Assembly (NCBI GenBank): GCA_028275245.1
Contig: JAPWVA010000118.1
Coordinates: 1 to 5,050, forward strand
Length of the DNA stretch: 5,050 nucleotides
Origin: Actinomycetota bacterium
GTDB lineage: Bacteria; Actinomycetota; Geothermincolia; Geothermincolales; RBG-13-55-18
Reading direction: 5' to 3'
The notes under the pieces were generated by a model. The model made no database searches and had not been told where the DNA came from. It worked only from the letters and a program-made list of their open reading frames with translations. Shown here piece after piece: positions 1 to 5,021 of the stretch (positions are counted from its first letter, which is position 1; each line of letters opens with the position of its first letter). A program made the position numbers and the translations under genes.

Positions 1-347
1 GTCAGGAACTCCACTCCTCTGCGGCGCAGGCCCTGATAGAGCTCTTCCAGGCGGTACGCCTTCAACCCCACCTCCAGATAACCGATGTCGCCCCATTTCA
101 CGAGGCCCTCTGGCTGCCGGGGGCGGGTGGAAAGGTGCTCCACTAGCTCCACCGCGCCACCTCCTCGGGGATTGGCAGCCATCACCACCCTGAGCTCCAC
201 CAGGGATCCGATAAGCTCCCTCATCTCCTCCATGTAAGAAGCCCGGTCCCCCAGCTTCAAGCGAAACCCCATGAGGCCACCCCAAAAGGAAAGGGAGTCA
301 CCGACATCCTTGACGCCTATACCCACATGTTGGAGGGAGGTGATCAT
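1..347 (-). CDS. VOC-superfamily (glyoxalase/bleomycin-resistance/dioxygenase fold) protein, N-terminal part, cut by window edge
   Basis: This reads as a minus-strand frame of 115 complete codons from an ATG at 347-345 with no stop before position 1, so the C-terminus lies outside the window. AGGAGG at 359-354 (minus strand) sits six bases upstream and fixes the start. The protein opens MITSLQHVGIGVKDV, the usual first strand of a VOC module, with a candidate metal ligand at His7. Near residues 65-71 is the strand AVELVEH (candidate ligands Glu67/Glu70). A second module begins near residue 86 with GDIGYLEVGL and continues to a GVEFL strand at 111-115. Known of the family: paired beta-alpha-beta-beta-beta modules bind a divalent metal and act as lyases, epimerases or dioxygenases. 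The substrate cannot be told. It is transcribed divergently from the DUF2804 gene. The fold assignment is fairly sure; the function is open. Confidence 0.85.
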   Translation of the reverse strand, partial: MITSLQHVGIGVKDVGDSLSFWGGLMGFRLKLGDRASYMEEMRELIGSLVELRVVMAANPRGGGAVELVEHLSTRPRQPEGLVKWGDIGYLEVGLKAYRLEELYQGLRRRGVEFL

Positions 348-501
348 GCCATTCCTCCTCGGCCTCGAAAGCCCTCTGGAGCGCCAGCCACGGCTCTACC
401 CTCTCGACCCGGAAGACTTTCCCGGGGGAGAGGGGATACGCCACCGCACGCCCCTTTCCATGCCCTAATCCTACTTCTTTCTGCCGGTGAAGTTCCCCTG
501 C

Positions 502-530
502 TATCCCCGGGCCAGGCCGGGGCCAGGATA
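502..530. repeat. GC-rich inverted repeat in the divergent spacer
   Basis: CCCCGG at 505-510 pairs with CCGGGG at 517-522 around a six-base loop. Alternatively, TATCC at 502-506 pairs with GGATA at 526-530 outside a CCGG/CCGG core. If the minus-strand promoter proposed at 644-672 is real, this would fold in the VOC leader RNA. No T-run follows on either strand, so it is not a classical intrinsic terminator. Confidence 0.4.
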
Positions 531-547
531 AGATGGACTCCGCCAGC

Positions 548-577
548 GTCACCGTCCCTTATGTCACCTTCCCTTAT
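548..577. repeat. Tandem duplication, 2 x 15 bp
   Basis: Two abutting 15-bp units, GTCACCGTCCCTTAT (548-562) and GTCACCTTCCCTTAT (563-577), differ at one base (14/15). The length keeps reading frame: in one minus-strand frame it would encode IREGD-IRDGD. It lies in the proposed leader of the VOC gene and could be a protein-binding repeat or simple slippage. Confidence 0.7.
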
Positions 578-643
578 GCCCTTCAGGTGGAAACCACACC
601 CGTGGTATTCCCGCCCGCAATGCAAAGCTGTCGAGGCCGGGTT

Positions 644-672
644 ATCATAGAGGTGACGTAGAAGTAAACCAA
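644..672 (-). promoter_or_regulatory. Candidate sigma70-type promoter reading left
   Basis: Read on the minus strand, TTGGTT (672-667) is followed after exactly 17 bases by TATGAT (649-644), which matches the -10 consensus at five of six positions. The -35 matches at three of six. It would give a roughly 290-nt leader before the VOC start, which is long, so a nearer promoter or an unrecognised leader element is possible. The inferred plus-strand counterpart (TATCAT at 643-648) lacks a good -35. Confidence 0.3.
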
Positions 673-677
673 CCAGC

Positions 678-700
678 AGCGCTTCTCTCCGGGAAGCGCT
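678..700 (+). promoter_or_regulatory. Perfect 8-bp hairpin just upstream of the DUF2804 ribosome binding site
   Basis: AGCGCTTC (678-685) pairs perfectly with GAAGCGCT (693-700) around a seven-base loop, TCTCCGG. The stem ends 10 bases before AGGGGAGG (711-718), the Shine-Dalgarno sequence of the gene starting at 723. No T-run follows, so it is more likely a 5'-leader structure or an operator-like palindrome than a terminator. Confidence 0.45.
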
Positions 701-722
701 TCGAATCGGCAGGGGAGGCCCG

Positions 723-1784
723 ATGCGAAAGATCAGGGAAACCCGCCACCGGCTTGTGGAGGGGGGGAGGTTGTTAGGGTTCGGCACCTACCGGCTGCCC
801 TTCCGGGAAACGGGCCTAAAGGAGCTCAACGTCTTCCCCAGGCTGGAGGGATGGCTCCCCCGACGGCTGCTGGTGGGCCTCTCGCGGCTGCGCCTGAAAC
901 AGTGGCAGCACTTCGCCGTGATCAATCCCTCCCATTACCTGGGCATGGTGGTCTTCGACGCCGGGTTCCTGGGGTTTTCTTTCATCTACCACCTGGATCG
1001 GGAAAGGGGGGTCGTGGTGGAGCATCATCGCACCGGCCCGCCTGGCTCAGCGGAGGTGGCGGAAAGCGCTTGGAGGGGGGAGTGCCAGTTCGTGGCTTCA
1101 GGTTATTCCATGCGATTCACGAACCGCATGGAAGAGGGGAGGCACCGCCTCGCCTTTTACGCCTCTTCCCCCGGTAAACCCACCTTCTCGGGGGAGGTCT
1201 TCATGCTGGAGGACCCGGAGAGGTACCAACCCCTGGTAGCGGTGAGTCCCTTCTCCCCCCAAAGGCCCCTTTACACCCACAAGAACCTGGCTCCGGCGGA
1301 GGGCCGGGTAAACCTGGGAAGGGCTTTGCTGGAGCTCAGGCCCGAAAGGGATGTCTGCCTGATCGACGAGCACAAGGCCTTCTACCCGTATCGGAGCTTC
1401 TGGAGATGGGCCACCTTCGGAGGTTATACCGAAGACGGTAGATTGGTAGGGGTCAACCTCTGCCAGAACAACATAGCGGAAGACTGGGAATACAACGAGA
1501 ACTGTCTCTGGGTGGACGGAAAGATCCGCCTCCTGGGCCCTGCCCGTTTCGGCTTCAGCGAGGCCAGGCCCTTGGAGCCCTGGTTCGTGAAGACCTTGGA
1601 CGGTCAGGTGGACTTGGAATTCTTGCCTTCTGGCGAAAGGGCCCAGAGAATGGGGCTAGGACCCGTCTACAGCGATTTTCACCAGCCCTTTGGGATCTTC
1701 CGGGGCAGTTTGGGATCCGGGAATGATTTTCTCCGGGTGGAGGGGATGTTCGGGTTGTGCGAAAATCACGTGAGCAGGTACTGA
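723..1784 (+). CDS. DUF2804-family protein
   Basis: This 353-residue protein is near the usual family length. The ATG at 723 is preceded by AGGGGAGG (711-718, spacing 4). The C-terminal half carries the DUF2804 signature: EHKAFYPYRSFWRWATF around residues 216-232, a DGRLVGVNL strand (238-246), YNENCLWVDGK (257-267), a DGQVDLEF strand (293-300), DFHQPFGIFRG (318-328) and a closing GLCENHVSRY. The conserved HK, RWATF, NEN and HQPFG clusters are intact. I see no signal peptide or membrane segment, so it is probably cytosolic. The family has no established biochemical role that I can assert; the repeated strand-like segments suggest a mainly beta fold (inference). It is first in a plus-strand gene set that ends with the MTHFR-like gene, with which it is probably co-transcribed. 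Confidence 0.9.
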   Translation: MRKIRETRHRLVEGGRLLGFGTYRLPFRETGLKELNVFPRLEGWLPRRLLVGLSRLRLKQWQHFAVINPSHYLGMVVFDAGFLGFSFIYHLDRERGVVVEHHRTGPPGSAEVAESAWRGECQFVASGYSMRFTNRMEEGRHRLAFYASSPGKPTFSGEVFMLEDPERYQPLVAVSPFSPQRPLYTHKNLAPAEGRVNLGRALLELRPERDVCLIDEHKAFYPYRSFWRWATFGGYTEDGRLVGVNLCQNNIAEDWEYNENCLWVDGKIRLLGPARFGFSEARPLEPWFVKTLDGQVDLEFLPSGERAQRMGLGPVYSDFHQPFGIFRGSLGSGNDFLRVEGMFGLCENHVSRY

Positions 1785-1936
1785 TCAGGCCCCAGGGTAA
1801 GGTCGCAGGTGAAGGCGACGTAACCCTTGGGACATATCAGCTGGATGGGAGCTTTCGCGTCATCTGGTTCTCTCTTCCTGGAGGGGAGGTGAAAACCCTT
1901 GCAGCCGCTGCTTTGTCCGGCCATGTCCGTGGATGA
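1757..1936 (+). CDS. Candidate small protein (59 aa), unrecognised, filling the gap between two operon genes
   Basis: This is an open frame from GTG 1757 to TGA 1934-1936. It begins 28 bases inside the end of the DUF2804 gene and ends 38 bases past the next gene's TTG start, so it bridges what otherwise looks like a 114-nt gap. GGAGGGG (1739-1745) lies 11 bases before the GTG, slightly far but usable. The peptide looks protein-like: alternating strands such as VLIRPQGKVAG and GDVTLGTYQL, then FRVIWFSLPGGEVKTL, an Ala-rich stretch and a short C-terminus. A small beta-rich fold is my inference. Second codon position is the most AT-rich, as expected of coding DNA, but third-position GC is only moderate (about 57%), lower than in the neighbours. 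The antisense strand is also open in the same phase (1766-1924) but has no ribosome binding site. The alternative is that this is non-coding leader for the next gene. Confidence 0.42.
   Translation: MRKSREQVLIRPQGKVAGEGDVTLGTYQLDGSFRVIWFSLPGGEVKTLAAAALSGHVRG
1885..1892 (+). promoter_or_regulatory. Strong Shine-Dalgarno deciding a TTG start
   Basis: GGAGGTGA ends six bases before TTG 1899. The first in-frame ATG (1923) would be 30 bases away with no purine-rich site of its own, so the TTG is the better start. The site lies inside the candidate 59-aa ORF, which would couple the two translations. Confidence 0.7.
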
Positions 1937-2405
1937 CAAGTACAGGACCCTCTACGCGGCTCTCATGGGCGTCTTCAACGACATCGCCCTCTATGCCCGG
2001 GAGAACCTGCCCCCGGAAAAGCTCCAGGACCTCATCAACGCCGCCATGCATGGAGTGGGCCAGAGCGCCGGAAAGCGCTTGGTCCGGGTCTATCAGCTGA
2101 AGCCTACGGTGGAGGATGCCCTGAAGCTGCTCCTGCTCCTCAACAACGAGTCCCTGGCCTACCTCCCCAAGCTGAAGCAGATCTACGCCGAGATAGACGG
2201 GGAGGTGGGATACCTCACCATAAGGAGGGACCCCTGGTATGACTGGTACTTCAAGCACCTGGACATCGACTGCTCCGTGAGCTGCTCCCAGCATGAGTTC
2301 ATGGGTCTGCTCTCGGAGTTGGGGGGTAAGTTCAGGATAGAGGTCCTTGAAGCCCTCCCCAAAGGCGGTGAGAGGTGCCGCTTCCGCATCACCAGGGAGA
2401 GATGA
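1899..2405 (+). CDS. Conserved-looking 168-aa protein of unknown function with C-x3-C motif
   Basis: Starting at TTG 1899 gives 168 residues; the ATG at residue 9 would give 160. The N-terminal half (about 14-95) is helical in character, including an amphipathic stretch and a Leu-rich segment LKLLLLLNNE (76-84) too short and polar-flanked to be a membrane span. The middle has GEVGYLTIRRDPWYDWYFKH (101-120), then Cys125-x3-Cys129, an EFMGLLSELGGKFRIEVLEA segment and a final strand with Cys160 (GGERCRFRI). Ending in a Gly-rich turn followed by a Cys-bearing strand resembles small-molecule-binding folds such as V4R/hydrocarbon-binding or ATC-hydrolase-like proteins, but the similarity is by eye only and I do not assign it. 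Cys125, Cys129 and Cys160 could form a metal or redox site (inference). It lies 73 nt upstream of the MTHFR-like gene on the same strand. Confidence 0.8.
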   Translation: MQPLLCPAMSVDDKYRTLYAALMGVFNDIALYARENLPPEKLQDLINAAMHGVGQSAGKRLVRVYQLKPTVEDALKLLLLLNNESLAYLPKLKQIYAEIDGEVGYLTIRRDPWYDWYFKHLDIDCSVSCSQHEFMGLLSELGGKFRIEVLEALPKGGERCRFRITRER

Positions 2406-2448
2406 GGTTCCCGGCGGCGGGACCGGGAGAAAGAAATGAAACTCCCGG
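2406..2448 (+). promoter_or_regulatory. Two mutually exclusive hairpins before the MTHFR-like gene
   Basis: Hairpin 1 (2406-2424) has seven pairs, GG-T/CCCG with CGGG/A-CC, one bulged T at 2409 and a four-base loop. Hairpin 2 pairs CCGGGAG (2423-2429) with CTCCCGG (2442-2448) around a 12-base A-rich loop. They share bases 2423-2424, so the full stems cannot coexist. Neither is followed by a T-run, which argues against plain termination. Placed between two operon genes, they may act in mRNA stability or translation control (inference). Confidence 0.4.
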
Positions 2449-2478
2449 GACCCAATGCACCTTTCCAGTTGATCAGCG

Positions 2479-3381
2479 ATGAAGGGCGAGGAAATCACGC
2501 CCTTGCGGGCCAAGCTGCGGGGAGGTGACCTGGCGGTCACCTCCGACATCACTCCGCCCCGCCTCCCGGACCTCGCTTCCCTGGGGGAACAAGCCCTGGT
2601 GCTCGCCCCCCACGTGGACGCCATCTTCGTCACCGAGTCGCCGGGGGCTAGGCCCCGGGTGGGATCGCTGGCCGCCGCCGTTTACCTCCGGAGGGAGCTG
2701 GCCATACCGGTGGTGCTCCAGCTGGTGGCGCGCCGCAGCAACCGCATAGCCCTGCAGAGCGAGCTCCTATCCGCAGCCGCCTGGGGAATTTACGATCTCC
2801 TACTCCTCCGGGGGGACCCGGCCACGCTGGGCTCCCTCCCGGAAGCCGAGGACCTGAACTGTGCCGACACCCCCAGTTTCATCGCCATGGCCCGCCTGAT
2901 GCGAGACGAAGCCCGCCTCTGCGACGGCTCGTCCTTGAGGGAACCCGTCCCCTTCCTCATCGGGGCCTCCGTGGACCCCTTTGAGGATCCCTTCGACGAG
3001 GAGGGGCTGGCGGCGAAGCTGGATGCGGGTGTGGACTTCCTGGTCACCCAACCCGTTTTCGACGTGGCGGCCTTCGCCCATTGGCTACAGGCCCACCGCG
3101 TTATGCTCGGACGAACCGCCCTGTTGGCGGGGGTCCTCCTGGTGCACTCAGCCGGCATGGCCCGCCACATGGCCCGGGTGCCTGGCATCCACCTTCCCCC
3201 ATCGCTGGCCAGGGAGCTCTCCCTTTCCCCGGATCCCGCTGGGGCAGGCCTGGAGTTGGCCTGCGAGATAGTTCATTCCCTCCTGCAGCTCCCCGGGCTG
3301 GCAGGCCTGCACCTGATGCACTTGGGGAATGCCCCGGGCGTGGTGGAGCTTCTCCGGGCCTGTGGCCTTGCGCGAAGATGA
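2479..3381 (+). CDS. metF: Methylenetetrahydrofolate reductase (MTHFR/MetF)-family protein
   Basis: This is a 300-residue single-domain TIM-barrel protein of normal family length. Family reaction: reduction of 5,10-methylene-H4folate to 5-methyl-H4folate on a flavin, in the methyl branch feeding methionine synthesis or acetogenesis. Visible signatures are VTSDITPPR (20-28), DAIFVTESP (47-55), RRSNRIALQSELLSAA (85-100), the flavin-site LLRGDP (109-114; Asp113 equals E. coli Asp120), KLDAGVDFLVTQPVFD (180-195; Gln191 equals E. coli Gln183), LAGVLLVHS and, near the C-terminus, AGLHLMHLG. The odd point is Asp23 where the catalytic Glu (E. coli Glu28, in FEFFPP) is expected. The ATG at 2479 has no clear Shine-Dalgarno, and an in-frame stop at 2470-2472 rules out anything longer; TTG 2503 (codon 9, after GAGGAA) is an alternative. 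Family membership is secure; the physiological substrate is not. Confidence 0.88.
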   Translation: MKGEEITPLRAKLRGGDLAVTSDITPPRLPDLASLGEQALVLAPHVDAIFVTESPGARPRVGSLAAAVYLRRELAIPVVLQLVARRSNRIALQSELLSAAAWGIYDLLLLRGDPATLGSLPEAEDLNCADTPSFIAMARLMRDEARLCDGSSLREPVPFLIGASVDPFEDPFDEEGLAAKLDAGVDFLVTQPVFDVAAFAHWLQAHRVMLGRTALLAGVLLVHSAGMARHMARVPGIHLPPSLARELSLSPDPAGAGLELACEIVHSLLQLPGLAGLHLMHLGNAPGVVELLRACGLARR

Positions 3382-3435
3382 GGGGCAAAAGGAGGGGGAA
3401 AGAGCGATTCTAGAATCCCATAGGCTTCCTTCCGG
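3382..3435. other. Convergent intergenic spacer with a 12-bp palindrome
   Basis: Fifty-four bases separate the stops of the MTHFR-like gene (plus) and the second PHP gene (minus). They include the perfect palindrome GATTCTAGAATC (3406-3417), loosely flanked by complementary GGAAAG and CTTCC. A bidirectional terminator would be expected here, but the helix is short and has no T-tract, so I only suggest it. Confidence 0.25.
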
Positions 3436-4089
3436 TCAATCGCGGGGCCTTTCAAGGGGTGGATGGGCAACCTCGAGGTCCTTGAGGTAGGCGGCGTAGA
3501 ACCTTCCCTCCCGCAGCTCCTCCAGGAGCTGCTTTTCGTCCTCTATCCAGTTCTCGAAGACGGTAACGCACTTTCCCAGCTGCCAGGCGGAATGGGCGTC
3601 GCTTCCCCCCAGCCCCGGCAACCCCAGCTCGCGAGCGACCTGCACGGCCCAGAGGTTGCTCCTCTCCGTGTTGGCGCCGTTCAAGGTCTCGATGGCCGCC
3701 ACCTTGCCCACCAGCTCTCGCGGGAACACGTGCTGGTGGGGATGCTTCTGGTCCCATCCCCTGGTGGGATGGGCGGGGACTATCAAGGCGCCGTCCTCCT
3801 CCGCCATCTGCAAGAGCTCTCGGAAGGTGGTGAGGTGGTAGCGGGTATCCCTCTTCAGCCCGTACACCAGCATGTCCCCCAGCTCGGTGTATATCTCCAC
3901 CCCTCTGAACACGGGAAACCCGCTACCCCTGGCCAACTCCACCATGCGGTCGGCTCCCCGGTGAGAGTGGTGCTCGGTGACGCAGACGGCATGGAGCCCC
4001 AGCTCCCTGGCCCGGGAGATGAGCTCCTCCGGGCCCAGCTGGGAACATATGGAGCCCAGGTTGGTGTGTACGTGCATGTCCACGATCAT
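3436..4089 (-). CDS. PHP-domain metal-dependent hydrolase/phosphoesterase (second of a tandem pair)
   Basis: This 217-residue protein starts at ATG 4089-4087. That start aligns exactly with the MLVDIHVHT start of its paralogue, and the upstream stop TGA (4091-4089) shares one base with it (TGATG), indicating coupled translation. A 57-residue upstream extension is open but lies in the wrong frame over the neighbour and is rejected. PHP motifs are complete: DMHVHT (His6, His8), CVTEH (Glu39, His40), FRGVE (Glu65), PAHP (His107) and GGSDAH (Asp164, His166), which ligate two or three metals. Family members hydrolyse phosphoesters such as nucleotides, oligonucleotides or histidinol phosphate; the substrate here is unknown. 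It differs from its partner in a HPHQH-containing insert-like region (116-120) and a distinct tail ending near PPLERPRD. It is cytosolic, with no signal peptide. Confidence 0.88.
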   Translation of the reverse strand: MIVDMHVHTNLGSICSQLGPEELISRARELGLHAVCVTEHHSHRGADRMVELARGSGFPVFRGVEIYTELGDMLVYGLKRDTRYHLTTFRELLQMAEEDGALIVPAHPTRGWDQKHPHQHVFPRELVGKVAAIETLNGANTERSNLWAVQVARELGLPGLGGSDAHSAWQLGKCVTVFENWIEDEKQLLEELREGRFYAAYLKDLEVAHPPLERPRD

Positions 4090-4781
4090 CAATCCGGCAC
4101 CACCCCGCCTCCACCGCTCCCGCGGGCCGCCGGTCGCCACGCCCCCGCCCTCCCCAACTCGGGTAACTGGTGGGCGTAGAAGGGCCGGCACCTTCCCGCT
4201 CTTATTTCCTCCACCAGCTCCTCCTCGGTGTCGAACTCCCTCTCGAACAGGGTCACGCACCTGCCCACCTGGACCAGCAGGTGGGCATCGCTCCCTCCCA
4301 CCTGCGGTAGACCGTACTTCTCCGCCACCGCCATGGCGAGCCGGTTAGCCTCGGGGGTGTTCCCACCGTTTAAGACCTCCAGCGCGTCCACGTTGCCCAG
4401 GAGGTAGCCAGCCTTCTCGTCTCCCAACCTCTCGAAGAAGCCCCGGTCTGACCTGCAAGGATGGGCCGGGATTATGGCGCCTCCCGCCGACCTCACCTCA
4501 CGAATCAGCTCAGAGAACTCCATCTTCCAGGGAAAGCGCGGGCGGTAAAGCCCGAACACCAGCATGTCCCCGAACTCCGTGTAAACCTCCACTCCTCGGA
4601 AAACCCGGAAACCCCTCCTCAACCCCAGATCCCGGGCGACCTCCGCCCCCTCCATCTCCTCGTGCTCGGTGACGCATACGGCGTCCAGTCCCATCCGGGC
4701 CGCGTAATCCACCAGGTTGAGGGGATCTATCTGGGAACAGGGAGAGGAGACCATGGTGTGCACGTGTATATCCACAAGCAT
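4089..4781 (-). CDS. PHP-domain metal-dependent hydrolase/phosphoesterase (first of a tandem pair)
   Basis: This is a 230-residue protein. The ATG at 4781-4779 is preceded on the minus strand by GGGAGG (4794-4789), seven bases away. Metal-binding motifs in order are DIHVHT (His6, His8), CVTEH (Glu39, His40), FRGVE (Glu65), PAHP (His107), EVLNGGN (135-141) and GGSDAH (Asp165, His167), followed by a helical DTEEELVEEIRAGR segment typical of the PHP-associated C-terminal region. Compared ungapped with its downstream partner, 45 of the first 80 residues are identical, so the two are tandem paralogues. The last 20 or so residues (Arg/Ala/Gly-rich) have no counterpart and overlap the partner's translation-initiation region. 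Substrate is unknown; small PHP proteins of this length are usually phosphoesterases or exonuclease-like. It is the first gene of a two-gene leftward operon. Confidence 0.9.
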   Translation of the reverse strand: MLVDIHVHTMVSSPCSQIDPLNLVDYAARMGLDAVCVTEHEEMEGAEVARDLGLRRGFRVFRGVEVYTEFGDMLVFGLYRPRFPWKMEFSELIREVRSAGGAIIPAHPCRSDRGFFERLGDEKAGYLLGNVDALEVLNGGNTPEANRLAMAVAEKYGLPQVGGSDAHLLVQVGRCVTLFEREFDTEEELVEEIRAGRCRPFYAHQLPELGRAGAWRPAARGSGGGGVVPD

Positions 4782-4806
4782 TTCCTTGCCTCCCTAGTCT
4801 TTCCGG

Positions 4807-4823
4807 GGTGGCCCAGAGCCACC
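4807..4823 (-). promoter_or_regulatory. Leader hairpin of the PHP operon
   Basis: GGTGGC (4807-4812) and GCCACC (4818-4823) form a perfect six-pair stem with a five-base loop. In the leftward transcript it would sit 12 bases before the GGGAGG ribosome binding site of the first PHP gene. It could be an operator or an RNA structure affecting initiation; no T-run follows. Confidence 0.35.
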
Positions 4824-4885
4824 AGCAGGATATTCTTTCACACCCGGACCTCCCCTTCAAGGAAAAGGGATATGGCGCACCAAGA

Positions 4886-4919
4886 GAAAAAGCATTACTG
4901 GGAGGGTCAGCGAAACCTC
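4886..4919. repeat. Direct repeat, copy A (34 bp)
   Basis: This shares GAAAAAGC, GGGAGGG and TCAGCGAAA blocks, in order, with copy B. Thirty of 36 aligned positions match, with four substitutions and a two-base gap. Copy starts are 69 bp apart with 35 bp between copies. Confidence 0.7.
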
Positions 4920-4954
4920 TTCATGGCGGTGTCGTGCCGTGCAATCTATAGGAG

Positions 4955-4990
4955 GAAAAAGCGTAACCGGGAGGGGGTCAGCGAAAGCTC
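4955..4990. repeat. Direct repeat, copy B (36 bp)
   Basis: This is the second copy of the element at 4886-4919. Here AGC-GAAA-GCT (4980-4989) can close a GNRA-type tetraloop, which copy A cannot do because of its C/G change at 4916. A weak third similarity (CCGGG context near 5040) at the window edge is not strong enough to call. Confidence 0.7.
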
Positions 4991-5021
4991 GGGCTAAGAC
5001 CTATCAGCGGAGTAAAAGGTG

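Larger units (their letters stand above)
348..722. other. Divergent intergenic spacer (375 nt)
   Basis: This lies between the starts of the VOC gene (minus) and the DUF2804 gene (plus). It holds a candidate minus-strand promoter, a GC-rich inverted repeat, a 15-bp tandem duplication and a hairpin, each listed separately. No recognisable gene is seen on the plus strand; the long plus frame here is a Pro/Arg-rich shadow. On the minus strand, one frame ends at 344 and overlaps the VOC start as ATGA. Another frame, with high third-position GC over roughly 348-444, ends at 298. Neither has a convincing start and neither is recognisable, so I do not call them as genes. Confidence 0.6.

Noticed and set aside
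344..787. 147-aa minus-strand ORF ending with ATGA at the VOC start
   Set aside because: The ATGA overlap is suggestive, but the frame runs into the divergent DUF2804 gene, has no usable start after the proposed promoter, and becomes Gly/Arg-rich without recognisable motifs; kept only as a finding.
1766..1924. 52-aa minus-strand ORF opposite the 1785-1898 gap
   Set aside because: It has no Shine-Dalgarno before its ATG and is the same-phase mirror of the plus-strand 59-aa frame, which has a better start and operon fit.
1860..2633. 257-aa minus-strand open frame
   Set aside because: It lies antisense to the 168-aa gene and the start of the MTHFR-like gene; its openness follows from the codon bias of the real genes, and its sequence has no recognisable motif.
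3463..4179. 238-aa plus-strand open frame
   Set aside because: It is the complement of the PHP genes, whose metal-binding motifs prove the minus strand is coding.
4090..4260. 57-residue N-terminal extension of the downstream PHP protein
   Set aside because: It reads out of frame across the conserved end of the upstream PHP gene, is low-complexity Gly/Arg-rich, and the internal ATG at 4089 matches the paralogue's start and the TGATG junction.
4886..4990. CRISPR array
   Set aside because: Only two copies are seen, they differ at four bases plus a two-base gap, no third clear copy follows within the 60 bases left, and there are no cas genes nearby.
4872..4997. 41-aa plus-strand small ORF with AAGGA eight bases upstream
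   Set aside because: It is a basic peptide made largely from the two direct repeats, and the two-base indel between copies breaks the repeat's own frame, so it looks non-coding.
4950..5020. Riboswitch in the right-hand spacer
   Set aside because: The GAAA tetraloop hairpin and the purine-rich blocks suggested structured RNA, but I could not match the c-di-GMP, glycine or SAM consensus and copy A does not preserve the stem.
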